Positions 1-9,603 of a stretch of 64,000 bases of DNA are shown here, one piece after another. Numbering within the stretch: position 1 is the first letter of the stretch; every line of letters starts with the position of its first letter. The notes under the pieces were generated by a model that was not told the DNA's origin, searched no databases, and saw only the letters and a list, made by a program, of their open reading frames with translations. Origin of the DNA: Sphingobacterium sp. UT-1RO-CII-1 (GTDB taxonomy: Bacteria; Bacteroidota; Bacteroidia; Sphingobacteriales; Sphingobacteriaceae). Position numbers and translations under genes: made by a program. The DNA lies in the NCBI RefSeq assembly GCF_026711005.1, contig NZ_JAPPVJ010000002.1, positions 248,001-312,000 on the forward strand. Reading direction: 5' to 3'.

Positions 1-541
1 ATATTGTTGTGAAATCAAAAAAACTGAAAGAAGAGTAGCCATATTTTCTAGTATCTTTCAAAAAAGGAGAGCTATTCATCTTCCGAGCACTGGGATGCTC
101 CACTACAAGTAAGCCATCTTCTTTCAACAAACCAGCTTCTAAAATAAGATCAGCTATTTGTGGTAAAATAGGCATATCAAATGGTGGATCAACGAAGATA
201 AAATCATACTGTTGCTTATTTGTTTTAATAAACTTAAGCACATCTGCCTTTACTCCTTTGATAGTATTGATTTCTAGTTTTTTGCTAATTTCTTTAATAA
301 ACTGTATGCATTTAAAATGTATGTCAACAGCGTCTACCCTTTCAGCACCACGCGAAGCCAATTCCAAACTGATATTGCCCGTTCCCGCAAAAAGATCCAA
401 GCATACTGCCCCGTCCAATTCAATTTTATTGTTCAAAATATTAAACAAAGCTTCTTTAGCTATATCCGTCGTTGGTCGAACCGGGAGATTTGCTGGCGCA
501 TTAATACGAATACCACTATACTGACCACCGATTATACGCAT
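1..541 (-). CDS. rsmD: 16S rRNA (guanine966-N2)-methyltransferase RsmD, 3' end cut by window
   Basis: This is a partial gene; about 180 codons are visible and the frame stays open to the window edge, so the C-terminus is missing. The product begins MRIIGGQYSG, typical of RsmD, which methylates the exocyclic amine of G966 in 16S rRNA of the small ribosomal subunit. The SAM-binding glycine motif LDLFAGTGN lies near residues 49-57, and the N6/N2-methylase catalytic motif DPPF lies near residue 124. The start codon at 541 overlaps the end of the upstream DUF3822 gene by 10 bases, so the two are probably translationally coupled. This pairing is common in Bacteroidota. The family call rests on motifs and length and is firm. 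Confidence 0.93.
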   Translation of the reverse strand, partial: MRIIGGQYSGIRINAPANLPVRPTTDIAKEALFNILNNKIELDGAVCLDLFAGTGNISLELASRGAERVDAVDIHFKCIQFIKEISKKLEINTIKGVKADVLKFIKTNKQQYDFIFVDPPFDMPILPQIADLILEAGLLKEDGLLVVEHPSARKMNSSPFLKDTRKYGYSSFSFFDFTTI

Positions 542-1326
542 AACACCGAATCTAATAAAGTATGCAATAAAGCAGCTTCTTTTTCTACATCTCCTCTCTC
601 AGAAGTTAACACTGTTTTTGATGTTATATAAGTAACATTATTAGTGAATCGCTGCAACACACTAGCATACTCATGCGCATCTGTAGCGCCAGAAACTAAA
701 ATTTTAGAGACATGGCTAGATAGCCCTAATGTTTGTATAGTATTGAGCATAAAATAAACTAAATCATCTTTAGTTTCAATCTCAAAAGTGGTAAAGAGCT
801 GTAATTGTCCTTGTCTATAAACGTAAAAATCGATGTGCATATCCCGCACATTCAAACCGATCAATTCCTCATCTATATGTGCACTTCCATATGCTTCATG
901 CAGTAAGACCGGGAAGTCCGCTATACATTTAGCTTCCGGAAAAATCGCTTTCCACTTATTATATAATATTAAGTCATACTGGTAGCAAGCCACAATTCCC
1001 TGTTGTGGCAGTGGATAGTTCAGTGTTCTTTCTTTATGCCCATCCTGTAAAAAATCTTGATAAAGATCTTCATCTGCTGCATCAAAAACTTCTTCTGGTA
1101 ATAAAACCAGACTTTGTACAGGAATATTAATATAAACTTCGGAAAAAGGTAAAGCCAATAATTTTATAGCTTCATTATCAGGAGATGCTGAATTATAGAT
1201 ATATAAAGCTTGAATGACATTCTTATCGTCTACAACCAAAAGTGTATCCCTTAAAAAATCTGTTTTAACAAATAACTTATAGGATGATATATGATGTAGT
1301 TGGAAATTTTCTGATGTATATTTCAT
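532..1326 (-). CDS. DUF3822 family protein
   Basis: The product is 264 residues with no signal peptide or clear membrane segment, so it is probably cytoplasmic. I recognise it as the DUF3822 family, found in Bacteroidota directly upstream of rsmD; its function is not established. The fold is thought to resemble actin-like ASKHA domains, but no catalytic motif is obvious here. Its stop overlaps the rsmD start by 10 bases, which argues for one transcript and perhaps a role linked to ribosome or cofactor metabolism (inference). It is divergent from the helicase gene at 1416, with about 90 bases between the two. Confidence 0.8.
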   Translation of the reverse strand: MKYTSENFQLHHISSYKLFVKTDFLRDTLLVVDDKNVIQALYIYNSASPDNEAIKLLALPFSEVYINIPVQSLVLLPEEVFDAADEDLYQDFLQDGHKERTLNYPLPQQGIVACYQYDLILYNKWKAIFPEAKCIADFPVLLHEAYGSAHIDEELIGLNVRDMHIDFYVYRQGQLQLFTTFEIETKDDLVYFMLNTIQTLGLSSHVSKILVSGATDAHEYASVLQRFTNNVTYITSKTVLTSERGDVEKEAALLHTLLDSVLCV

Positions 1327-1415
1327 GTAATTTAAAGTACCGGTAAGCCCTGCTTACTTCTAAACAAATTTAGCTTTTACAATTGATTTGACCAACCTTT
1401 TAAATAACTTTGAGT

Positions 1416-2840
1416 ATGTACATTAAAAAGCTACTTACCCAACATTTTTCTCAACATCCGACTTCGGATCAATTGGCTGCTTTTAATGAATTGGATAAGT
1501 TTTTAAGCACGTTTAATGAGGCAAACTGTTTTGTATTGCGGGGTTATGCTGGGACCGGAAAAACAACTATTATAGGCGCAGTTGTTTCTATATTGCCCCA
1601 ACTAAACAAACGAACTGTTTTACTAGCTCCTACGGGCCGGGCTGCAAAAGTGATGAGCCATTACTCCGGACGTAAGGCCTATACAGTACATAAAAAAATA
1701 TACAGGAAGAAGTCTGCATCCAGTCTTGAGTTAGATTTTACGCTAGCCGAAAACCTCCACGAAAACACCCTTTTTATTATTGATGAGGCTTCGATGATTT
1801 CCGATGAAAGTGCGCATGTGTTTTCAAATTCCGTTTTAGACGATTTAATACGCTATGTACGAAGTGGTAAGAATTGTTGCTTGATGTTTGTCGGCGATAC
1901 TGCCCAATTACCCCCAGTCGGAATGCTGGAGAGCCCTGCACTAGACGCCGCTTACTTAGCATCAAAATATTATTTGACAGTATTTTACTATGAACTAAGG
2001 ACTGTTGTTAGGCAAAAAAACGCATCAGGTATTTTGGTGAATGCCACTAAAATCAGAGATGACATTCCACAGTTGCAAGATGATAGCGCACTACCTTTTC
2101 CACAGTTTAAAGTAAAAGGCTATAAGGATATTTTTAGAATGACCGGAGATAGGCTTATCGAAGGCTTACATTACAGTTATGATAAATTTGGTTTAGAAAA
2201 CTCCATTGTAATATGTCGTTCAAATCGTTCTGCTAATTTATACAATAAACACATTCGCAACCAGATACTTTTTCGTGATGAAGAGATTACCGGAGGAGAC
2301 ATGATTATGGTGGTAAAAAACAATTATTATTGGCTGCAGCAACATGATGAAAAAAATACGGGGTTTATAGCTAATGGGGATTTGGCTAAAGTAAGAAAGG
2401 TGAGCAACCAGCATGAAGAACATGGTTTTCGATTTGCAGACATTGCGCTGGAATTTGTGGATGATGATGAGCTTGATCCTATCAATTGTCGGGTATTGTT
2501 GGATAGTATTTATGAAGATGGACCAAACTTGAGCTATGAAAATCAAAAAAAACTGTATAATTCTATAGCAGCAGATTATGCCGATATCCCGACTAAAAAA
2601 GATCGCCTCGAAGCTATAAAAAAAGACCCCTATTACAATGCACTTCAGATAAAATTTGCTTATGCAATTACATGCCACAAGGCGCAAGGTGGACAATGGT
2701 TAAGTGTCTTTGTAGACCAAGGATACTTAAATGATGAAATGCTGAATAGCGATTTTTTACGTTGGCTGTATACAGCTTTAACCCGAGCCACAAAGCAACT
2801 GTTTTTAGTGAATTTTAATCCTAAATTTTATAATGATTGA
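1416..2840 (+). CDS. RecD-like ATP-dependent DNA helicase (AAA/UvrD_C_2)
   Basis: This is a 474-residue superfamily 1 helicase. Walker A (GYAGTGKTT) lies near residues 43-51 and Walker B (LFIIDEASM) near 120. The C-terminal UvrD_C_2-type motifs YAITCHKAQG (about 415) and LYTALTRA (about 450) are present. The family resembles the RecD subunit of exonuclease V but stands alone, as is usual in Bacteroidota, and no RecB or RecC is nearby. The ATG at 1416 is preferred; an in-frame TTG lies at 1410. A TAnnTTTG box (TAACTTTG, 1405-1412) abuts the start, so if it is the promoter the mRNA would be nearly leaderless. The precise substrate is unknown; a role in recombination or replication repair is inferred from the family. 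Confidence 0.88.
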   Translation: MYIKKLLTQHFSQHPTSDQLAAFNELDKFLSTFNEANCFVLRGYAGTGKTTIIGAVVSILPQLNKRTVLLAPTGRAAKVMSHYSGRKAYTVHKKIYRKKSASSLELDFTLAENLHENTLFIIDEASMISDESAHVFSNSVLDDLIRYVRSGKNCCLMFVGDTAQLPPVGMLESPALDAAYLASKYYLTVFYYELRTVVRQKNASGILVNATKIRDDIPQLQDDSALPFPQFKVKGYKDIFRMTGDRLIEGLHYSYDKFGLENSIVICRSNRSANLYNKHIRNQILFRDEEITGGDMIMVVKNNYYWLQQHDEKNTGFIANGDLAKVRKVSNQHEEHGFRFADIALEFVDDDELDPINCRVLLDSIYEDGPNLSYENQKKLYNSIAADYADIPTKKDRLEAIKKDPYYNALQIKFAYAITCHKAQGGQWLSVFVDQGYLNDEMLNSDFLRWLYTALTRATKQLFLVNFNPKFYND

Positions 2841-2909
2841 GTTTTTTTATAACTTTAAGTCTACCACAATGTGTGTTTAACTAAAACATAGGGTTTTATT
2901 TTAACGTTT

Positions 2910-3320
2910 ATGATGATGATAACACAGATCTTTAATTATTTCGCTGTATTATTTATTCCTCTTTTTTTGCACTCGCCGATAGAGAGCCATTCCTTTCTAA
3001 ACGGACACTGGATTAATGAAAACAACAAAGAGACAGAGCTACATTCGGTAACATTTATAGGAGAAGATATAGCAAGGTTTACATTTGAACAAGGCAATAA
3101 TAATACGACAGCAATCAATAAAAAATACGAGGTTACCGGCTACGACAAAGGACTAAAAATATTATACCTTAATGTCTATACAAAAAACTTATTTACAGAA
3201 GACAAAGAACAGGAATCTGCTGTAGCCATACAAGTTTTAGAAAATGATTTACTGAAAATTAAAATAGGTGATAAAAATATCGAGCTTAAGAGAAAGCCTA
3301 ACAAGTTTTTTGAGTATTAG
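2910..3320 (+). CDS. small exported protein of unknown function
   Basis: The product is 136 residues. It has a hydrophobic N-terminus (about residues 5-22), consistent with a Sec signal peptide or anchor, followed by a polar domain with alternating hydrophobic strands and a Lys/Glu-rich end. The text GHWINEN near residue 32 and the strand pattern resemble small lipocalin-like proteins of Bacteroidota, but I do not recognise the family. The gene stands alone between the helicase and a convergent outer-membrane protein gene, with a strong hairpin after it. No catalytic residues can be named. The codon use looks like its neighbours. Confidence 0.6.
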   Translation: MMMITQIFNYFAVLFIPLFLHSPIESHSFLNGHWINENNKETELHSVTFIGEDIARFTFEQGNNNTTAINKKYEVTGYDKGLKILYLNVYTKNLFTEDKEQESAVAIQVLENDLLKIKIGDKNIELKRKPNKFFEY

Positions 3321-3327
3321 TATAAAT

Positions 3328-3376
3328 AGCATTTCTTACTCCGTGCCTTTGTGCTAGCCACGGAGTGAGAAATGCT
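3328..3376. terminator. 18-bp hairpin between convergent genes, probable bidirectional terminator
   Basis: Arms 3328-3345 and 3359-3376 are complementary over 18 positions with one T-G pair. The loop is 13 bases. It lies between the stop codons of two convergent genes. The flanking T-runs are short, so termination is inferred mostly from position and stem strength. Confidence 0.65.
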
Positions 3377-3381
3377 CTAAT

Positions 3382-4233
3382 CTAAAAAGTAACTTTAACA
3401 CCAATATTGGTGAAGTTATACATATCGTTTTTAGCCCCATCAGGACGCTGTCCTTGAGAATTTAAAGGATCATAACCATCCAGCAGATCATTGTTAGAAA
3501 AGTTGAACTGCGAGTTGATCACTAAACTGTAGTAGTAGTTTTGATAGGTAGTATACTTATTCAAAGGAATAGAGAAACCTATATTTAATTTAGGTAATAT
3601 CGTACTCTTTTCTTTTTTAGAAAATATCTTTTCTTGTGTTATATTGCCAAACCCATCGTCTAATTCTATAACTTGATGCGGACCGTTCATAATATTCTCA
3701 CCTACACTGAATGGCATTCCATCATCATCATAATAGGTCGGTTCTCGATTTACGTATTTATAGTTATTGAACAAAACACCCATTCCCAGGCCTATATTAA
3801 AGCCATTTAATATATTTCTTTCGAAGAAGCCTTTGCGCGCAAGATCACGCTCATTAACAAAGAAACGATAAGGATAGGCTGTTACATTTAGTCCTAAAGT
3901 AAAATAACTGTTATCAACTTCTCTCGGATCCCATTTGCTTGGAACGTTATAGTTTGGAAAACCTTTTGCCTTGAGTTTCCCAAATTGCCCTTCTACTCCG
4001 CCATAAAAGCCTTTATAGATGTTATAATCGCCCTTTATAAAACCTGCCAACCCTTGGTTCTTATTCGCATTAATATCACCGTACAGTAACGTTACACCTA
4101 CACCTGCACTTACATCAAAACGTTGTGACGCTTGTCCCGATTGTGTAATGGGCGGGCAGCGCAATTGAGCCTGCGCACTAAAACCGGACAACAAAAACAA
4201 CAACGAGATGCCTCTTACTATATTAAGCTTCAT
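3382..4233 (-). CDS. outer-membrane beta-barrel protein
   Basis: The product is 283 residues with a cleavable signal peptide (hydrophobic residues about 7-20, ending ...FSAQAQ). The mature part is rich in alternating aromatic and glycine strands (for example FDVSAGVGVTLLYGD) and ends in the strand FTNIGVKVTF, whose final aromatic residue is a typical barrel-assembly signal. It therefore probably inserts in the outer membrane through BAM; its ligand is unknown. It starts 13 bases after the ruvB stop on the same strand and may be read from the same message. An OmpA C-terminal domain is not visible. Confidence 0.72.
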   Translation of the reverse strand: MKLNIVRGISLLFLLSGFSAQAQLRCPPITQSGQASQRFDVSAGVGVTLLYGDINANKNQGLAGFIKGDYNIYKGFYGGVEGQFGKLKAKGFPNYNVPSKWDPREVDNSYFTLGLNVTAYPYRFFVNERDLARKGFFERNILNGFNIGLGMGVLFNNYKYVNREPTYYDDDGMPFSVGENIMNGPHQVIELDDGFGNITQEKIFSKKEKSTILPKLNIGFSIPLNKYTTYQNYYYSLVINSQFNFSNNDLLDGYDPLNSQGQRPDGAKNDMYNFTNIGVKVTF

Positions 4234-4246
4234 TTTTACTTATAAA

Positions 4247-5269
4247 CTAAAATAATGTATTTCCTTTGTTTAAATTAATTCGACCTAGATGTTTATAAGT
4301 CAATTCTGTACACTCTCTTCCTCGTGCAGTTCGCATTAAATAACCTTCTTGTATTAAAAACGGTTCATAAACCTCCTCTATGGTGCCCTCATCCTCGCCT
4401 ACAGCTGTAGCAATGGTTTTTAAACCTACAGGTCCTCCTTTAAACTTATCGATAATGGTTAATAAAATACGATTATCCATTTCATCCAGCCCATTTTCGT
4501 CAACATTTAGGGCATTTAGAGCATATTGAGCAATTGCTCGATCTATGGTTCCATCTCCTTTGATTTGTGCAAAATCCCGTGTACGCCGCAATAGTGCATT
4601 GGCAATACGTGGCGTACCCCGGCTCCTTCTCGCTATTTCATACGCCCCCTCATCACTAATGGGTGTATTTAATATTCCCGCTGAACGTAGCACAATCGTT
4701 GTGAGTAATTTAACATCATAGTACTGCAATCTCGAATTAATGCCAAAACGAGCACGAAGCGGAGATGTTAATAAACCCGATCGTGTAGTAGCTCCTATTA
4801 ATGTAAAGGGGTTTAATGATATCTGCACAGACCGGGCATTAGGGCCTGTCTCTAGCATGATGTCAATTTTGAAATCCTCCATTGCAGAGTATAAATATTC
4901 CTCTACTAAAGGGCTCAGGCGGTGTATTTCATCAATAAATAGAACATCTCCTTCTTCCAGGTTGGTCAATAAGCCCGCTAAATCACCAGGTTTATCCAAA
5001 ACAGGGCCAGATGTAATTTTGATACTTACGCCCATTTCATTGGCAATAATATTAGATAATGTTGTTTTACCTAATCCCGGAGGTCCATGTAGTAAAACAT
5101 GATCAAGAGCTTCTCCTCTTAGTTTTGCCGCCTCAACAAAAATAGAGAGGTTTTCAAGAATTTTATCCTGTCCTGTAAAATCTTCAAAAGCTTGTGGACG
5201 TAAGACTCTTTCGATGTCTTTGTCTACAGCATTAAGCTTATCAGGATTCGGGTCAAGATGTTCGTTCAT
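4247..5269 (-). CDS. ruvB: Holliday junction branch migration helicase RuvB
   Basis: The product is 340 residues, the usual RuvB length. Walker A (GPPGLGKTT) is near residue 64, Walker B (LFIDEIHRL) near 110, and the sensor GATTRSGLL near 160. The C-terminal winged helix ends with TARGRE. RuvB forms hexameric rings that, with RuvA, drive branch migration of Holliday junctions for RuvC cleavage. ruvA and ruvC are not in the window, so the genes are dispersed as in most Bacteroidota. The ATG at 5269 fits the family; a non-conserved N-terminus of about 20 residues precedes the conserved LRPQAFEDF. Confidence 0.97.
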   Translation of the reverse strand: MNEHLDPNPDKLNAVDKDIERVLRPQAFEDFTGQDKILENLSIFVEAAKLRGEALDHVLLHGPPGLGKTTLSNIIANEMGVSIKITSGPVLDKPGDLAGLLTNLEEGDVLFIDEIHRLSPLVEEYLYSAMEDFKIDIMLETGPNARSVQISLNPFTLIGATTRSGLLTSPLRARFGINSRLQYYDVKLLTTIVLRSAGILNTPISDEGAYEIARRSRGTPRIANALLRRTRDFAQIKGDGTIDRAIAQYALNALNVDENGLDEMDNRILLTIIDKFKGGPVGLKTIATAVGEDEGTIEEVYEPFLIQEGYLMRTARGRECTELTYKHLGRINLNKGNTLF

Positions 5270-5352
5270 GATGATCTTTAAAATTAATAAGAATTAATTT
5301 GCCTTCTTCGTACAAAACAAAATAATGTAGTACTTAAGCGACAAACAATGCA

Positions 5353-6084
5353 CTATTTACTCTTGCGTCGAGTAAATAAACTTTCGAGTTTTAATTGAAT
5401 AACACCAAAAAAGGCTTCCCTGAAAATCTTTGTATTCATCTTAGAAACTCCCTCGGTTCGATCTGTAAAGATAATAGGAACTTCCACTACATTAAAACCC
5501 AATTCAATTGCCTTAAATTTCATCTCTATTTGAAAAGCATAGCCCACAAAACGAATTTCATCTAATTGTATTGTTTCCAATACTTCACGTTTAAAACAAA
5601 CGAAACCCGCCGTAGAATCCTGTATTTTAATTCGGGTGACCATACGCACATATACCGATGCAAAATAGGACATCAAGACTCTACTCATTGGCCAATTGAC
5701 TACATTTACACCATTTACATAGCGTGAGCCTATAGCCATGTCGGCCCCTTCAATGCAAGCTTGCCGTAAACGAACCAGATCATTGGGATTATGACTAAAA
5801 TCAGCATCCATTTCGAAAACAAAGTTGTAACTACGACTCAAAGCCCATTTGAAACCATGTATATAAGCTGTACCGAGTCCTAATTTACCTACACGTTCTT
5901 CTATATACAAACGATCGGGAAACTCTGCCTGAACTCTTTTGACAATTTCTGCTGTACCGTCCGGGGACCCGTCGTCTACAACCAAAACATGAAAAGAAAC
6001 CGAAAGATTGAAAACCGTACGTAGAATACGTTCGATATTTTCTTTTTCGTTGTATGTAGGAATAATTACTAAACTATCGCTCAT
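5353..6084 (-). CDS. polyprenol-phosphate mannosyltransferase-like GT2 glycosyltransferase
   Basis: This is a 243-residue GT2 enzyme of the dolichol-phosphate-mannose synthase (DPM1) type. The N-terminal nucleotide-sugar motif is VIIPTYNEKENI, followed by VDDGSPDGT (about 37-45), the metal-binding EMDADFSHNP (about 89-98) and GSRYVNG (about 118). No C-terminal membrane domain is present, as in soluble DPM1 enzymes. In Bacteroidota such proteins are annotated as polyprenol monophosphomannose synthase, giving a lipid-linked sugar for periplasmic glycosylation; the donor sugar here is not determined by sequence. It lies 83 bases upstream of ruvB on the same strand. Confidence 0.88.
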   Translation of the reverse strand: MSDSLVIIPTYNEKENIERILRTVFNLSVSFHVLVVDDGSPDGTAEIVKRVQAEFPDRLYIEERVGKLGLGTAYIHGFKWALSRSYNFVFEMDADFSHNPNDLVRLRQACIEGADMAIGSRYVNGVNVVNWPMSRVLMSYFASVYVRMVTRIKIQDSTAGFVCFKREVLETIQLDEIRFVGYAFQIEMKFKAIELGFNVVEVPIIFTDRTEGVSKMNTKIFREAFFGVIQLKLESLFTRRKSK

Positions 6085-6152
6085 CTATCAATTAAAACAA
6101 TCAAAGTTACAAAACTTTACTTTCTCTTACTAAGAACAGCTTTCAGATGTTT

Positions 6153-7637
6153 TTAGTTAACACCATGCATTAGCTTTTTAACTAATGGAGATAAAATGAT
6201 AATAGCAACGCCTGCTACAAGAGCATAAATAGCTAATTGATGATAACCGTCTGTATAGGCTAGTAATTTATCAAGTAAAGAAGCGTTCTCATCAGGTGAT
6301 GACATACCCGCACCTAGCAAACCTGCTACATATTGCCCATAAGCACTAGCCAAAAACCAAAGTCCCATCATCATGCCTCCCAGGTGACGAGGTGATAACT
6401 TCGTAATCATGGAAAGACCAATTGGCGACAAACATAGCTCTCCTAAAGTTACTGCCAAATACGCTACTGTAAACACCTCTAAAGATGTTTCCCCCTCTTC
6501 ATTTGCAAAAAATCGGGTGCTATAAAAGATGTAATAGGCAACTGCCAACAGAACAAAACCAAGCCCGAACTTAACAACAGTATTCGGTTCTATTTTCCGT
6601 TTTGCTAAGGCTAACCATAACAAACCTAATAATGGGCTAAAAATGATAACAAACATAGAATTTGCACCATTATTGACCACATTTGGATCTATAGTAATAA
6701 AAGCTAAATTATGATGTAAATTGTTATTGGCAAAAAGAGCTAAAGAGCCACCTGCTTGCTCAAATATGGCGAAAAATAAAATAGAAAATAAGATTAGAAT
6801 CAATGCGGCAGTAAGTTGCTGGCGAACTTTTTTATCTTTTTCTCGCAAAAACTGATACAAAAAATATAACAAAGCGGCAGGTCCCACCAGATACATAAAG
6901 ATATCGGTATAGTTTGTATTATTTACCATTAAAAATATTAATGGAATAGATAATAAGGCAACTACATAAACTAAAACTTCACGTGTTACTTTTTTTGACT
7001 TGGGCAAGTGCAGTAAAGGACTGTTTCCAATTGGCCCTAAGTGTTTCTTTGTCAGTAAAAAAATGATGATACCGATCACCATAACTAGGGATGCGGCCAA
7101 AAAAGCTAAATTCCAGGAGTATTGCTTTCCCAACCAAACGCAAAGAGCACCTCCTAATAGAGCTCCAATATTTATACCTGAATAGAAAATACCAAAACCA
7201 GCATCACGCCTAGAATCACCTTCTTTATAAAGATCGCCTACCATGGATGAAATATTGGGCTTAAAAAAACCTGTACCAATTATGGTTAATGCAATACCGA
7301 AATAAAAATACTGATGAGGGTCAATAGCAATCAATCCATTTCCGGCGATCATCAAAATAGCGCCAAAAGTAAGCGACTGCTTAAAGCCAAGGACTTTATC
7401 CGCAAAAATTCCCCCCACAAAAGTAAAAGCATAGACAAAAGCCTGAATTGCACCGTACTTTAAATTGGCTTCCTGATCACTTAAAAACAACTGATCAACC
7501 ATAAAAATAGCGAGAACACCTCGCATTCCATAAAAGCAAAAACGTTCCCACATCTCTACTAAAAATAAATACCATAATTGTTTAGGGTATTTACCTTCGA
7601 AATTTTGAATTTCTTCTAATGTCAACTTTTTTTCCAT
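6153..7637 (-). CDS. POT-family (PTR2) proton-coupled peptide transporter, copy 1
   Basis: The product is a 494-residue polytopic inner-membrane protein with 12-14 predicted helices. POT signatures are the proton-coupling ExxER motif in EMWERFCFYGMRG (near residue 28), GTGFFKPNISSMVG (about 121) and the PTR2 signature FYSGINIGALLG (about 150). The family imports di- and tripeptides by proton symport. This copy is the shortest of three consecutive paralogues, which all end with a KxLMHGVN-like or KKMMHGIN-like tail. About 85 bases separate it from copy 2 and a hairpin lies in that gap, so the copies may be transcribed separately. Confidence 0.93.
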   Translation of the reverse strand: MEKKLTLEEIQNFEGKYPKQLWYLFLVEMWERFCFYGMRGVLAIFMVDQLFLSDQEANLKYGAIQAFVYAFTFVGGIFADKVLGFKQSLTFGAILMIAGNGLIAIDPHQYFYFGIALTIIGTGFFKPNISSMVGDLYKEGDSRRDAGFGIFYSGINIGALLGGALCVWLGKQYSWNLAFLAASLVMVIGIIIFLLTKKHLGPIGNSPLLHLPKSKKVTREVLVYVVALLSIPLIFLMVNNTNYTDIFMYLVGPAALLYFLYQFLREKDKKVRQQLTAALILILFSILFFAIFEQAGGSLALFANNNLHHNLAFITIDPNVVNNGANSMFVIIFSPLLGLLWLALAKRKIEPNTVVKFGLGFVLLAVAYYIFYSTRFFANEEGETSLEVFTVAYLAVTLGELCLSPIGLSMITKLSPRHLGGMMMGLWFLASAYGQYVAGLLGAGMSSPDENASLLDKLLAYTDGYHQLAIYALVAGVAIIILSPLVKKLMHGVN

Positions 7638-7672
7638 TGCACTATGAAATATAGTTTACGATAATAAGGGAT

Positions 7673-7710
7673 TCCATCGTACAAGACACTCAAGATTCTT
7701 GTACGATGGA
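7673..7710. terminator. 14-bp hairpin between two POT transporter genes
   Basis: TCCATCGTACAAGA (7673-7686) is the exact inverse of 7697-7710, with a 10-base loop. It lies 12 bases after the stop of the upstream POT gene on the minus strand. The T-tail is weak, so it could instead stabilise or attenuate the message. Confidence 0.55.
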
Positions 7711-7721
7711 TTCCAAATGTT

Positions 7722-9491
7722 TTATTTTACGCCATGCATTAGGCGTTTAATAATGGGGTTCAATAAAATGACCAAAAGTCCAGCAGCTGCAGGAATAATG
7801 GTAAATAAGAAAAAGAAATGACTTAGCGAATAGCTCTTCTGAATAATTTCTATCTGTCCTCCTAATATGCCTGCAATCTTTTGAGCAATAGCTAAAGCGA
7901 CATACCACATACCAAACATAAAAGCAAGCATCCGGGCCGGTACTAATTTGGACACATAAGATAGCCCTACTGGGGAAATAAATAGCTCACCTAGCGTATG
8001 GAATAAATACGTCAGTACCAAAAATACCATAGAAATTTTCACTCCGTCACTAACTTGTAATGAACCAAAGCCTAATATTAAAAAGCCAATTGCAACGAGG
8101 AACAAACCTATACCATATTTGAAGGCAGCTGACGGGTTATATTTGGAATCCCAGATTTTAGATACGGAGGATGCTAAGGCTATAATAAAAAAGGAGTTTA
8201 GAATGGAAAACCAGGAAACTTTAATCTCCGATATCTCCGCTGTGAATTCATTATATAACATCCATATACCAGCCCCCCATATAAGTGCAAAACAAAGAAA
8301 AAGAATAATATTAGATAGGGCTATTTTAGTCCACGTTATTTTAGCAAGCCTAATCAGTACCCAACTGATAATAATGAGAGGAACAATAGTTAAAAGTGTA
8401 TTCACGATATTGAATACTAAAAGACTATTTCCCGTCAACTCCCTATCCACATAATCTCGTGCAACCAAGACTAAAGATGTAGCGCCTTGCTCAAAACTCA
8501 TGAAGAAAAAGGTTAGAAAGAAAGCTAAAAGTATAACAGCATACATACGATCTCTAACAACCTTTGCATAGCGCTGTATACGAGAAACGATTAGAATTAA
8601 GAATAAAATTAAAGCCCCAATAACCATGCTATCCTGCCCTCTCATATATTGATTATCTAGGCTAGAAAAAACATCTAAAACATCACTCTTGGAAAGAGGA
8701 TCATTAAAAGCATAAGTTAAACCTACTAAACCTACAATGAAGATCAAGAACATATCAAGTTTAGTGAAATTGTTATGCTTCGTTTCTCCTTCCTCCAAAC
8801 CTGTAACTGTTTCTTTTTCTTCCTCTGTCTTCTTCTCCAAAATGCCCAAACGACCAAATAGTGGCCCCGCCAGCCAAAATTGCACAGTACCAAGTAACAT
8901 GAATATTCCGGCTAAACCAAACCCCCAATGCCAACCAATAGTTTCAGCTAGATACCCACATAGCATCATACCAAAAAACGCACCGGCATTTACCCCCATA
9001 TAGAATATAGTATATGCACTGTCTTTTTTATTTGGGAGCTCTTTATACATCTCTCCCAAAATAGCGGGCATATTAGGCTTGAAAAATCCTGTTCCTATAA
9101 CTAACAAAGCAAGACCTGCAAAAAACATGACAGGCGAATTAAATGCCATCGAGGCATGGCCAAGAGTCATGATAGCAGCTCCTATAATAACAGATGCACG
9201 AGAACCTATATATTTATCTGCGATAATACCGCCAAAAATCGGAGTGATATATAACAACATAGCATAGGTACCATATAAAGCACCTGCTTGCTCAGCAGAC
9301 CATCCCCATCCAGGATTAGCACCTAATACGGAAGCTGTTAAAAATTGTATCAACAAAACACGCATTCCGTAAAAAGAGAAACGCTCCCACATTTCTGTAA
9401 AAAACAATACAAATAAACCTGGTGGATGCCCTAATAGTGGCTTAGAAGAAACATCAGCTTGTATACTGATATCTTGATTTTCTTTCATCAT
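7722..9491 (-). CDS. POT-family (PTR2) proton-coupled peptide transporter, copy 2
   Basis: The product is 589 residues, the longest of the three POT copies. It has ExxER in EMWERFSFYGMRV (about residues 33-45), GTGFFKPNMPAILG (about 137) and FYMGVNAGAFFGM (about 166). A charged cytoplasmic stretch, KKTEEEKETVTGLEEGE (about 222-238), separates the N- and C-terminal helix bundles. Additional helices in the middle account for the extra length over copy 1. Its function should be import of small peptides with protons. It sits between copies 1 and 3, each in the same direction. Divergence among the copies suggests different peptide preferences (inference). Confidence 0.93.
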   Translation of the reverse strand: MMKENQDISIQADVSSKPLLGHPPGLFVLFFTEMWERFSFYGMRVLLIQFLTASVLGANPGWGWSAEQAGALYGTYAMLLYITPIFGGIIADKYIGSRASVIIGAAIMTLGHASMAFNSPVMFFAGLALLVIGTGFFKPNMPAILGEMYKELPNKKDSAYTIFYMGVNAGAFFGMMLCGYLAETIGWHWGFGLAGIFMLLGTVQFWLAGPLFGRLGILEKKTEEEKETVTGLEEGETKHNNFTKLDMFLIFIVGLVGLTYAFNDPLSKSDVLDVFSSLDNQYMRGQDSMVIGALILFLILIVSRIQRYAKVVRDRMYAVILLAFFLTFFFMSFEQGATSLVLVARDYVDRELTGNSLLVFNIVNTLLTIVPLIIISWVLIRLAKITWTKIALSNIILFLCFALIWGAGIWMLYNEFTAEISEIKVSWFSILNSFFIIALASSVSKIWDSKYNPSAAFKYGIGLFLVAIGFLILGFGSLQVSDGVKISMVFLVLTYLFHTLGELFISPVGLSYVSKLVPARMLAFMFGMWYVALAIAQKIAGILGGQIEIIQKSYSLSHFFFLFTIIPAAAGLLVILLNPIIKRLMHGVK

Positions 9492-9550
9492 ATCTCAAAT
9501 TTCGGTTCAAAAATAAGCAAATTGATTATATTATACCTGCCCACGAAGAA

Positions 9551-9581
9551 AAAATGCCCGTAACAATACTACGGGCATTTT
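9551..9581 (-). terminator. intrinsic terminator after POT copy 3
   Basis: A 12-bp perfect stem (AAAATGCCCGTA, 9551-9562, with 9570-9581) has a 7-base loop. Read on the minus strand it is followed by a T-run, which is the form of a Rho-independent terminator. It lies 22 bases after the stop at 9604. Confidence 0.85.
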
Positions 9582-9603
9582 CAATATAAACTACACTTAA
9601 AAG

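Noticed and set aside
258..631. Two short plus-strand frames at the left edge
   Set aside because: They are antisense to rsmD and DUF3822, whose reading frames are clearly real.
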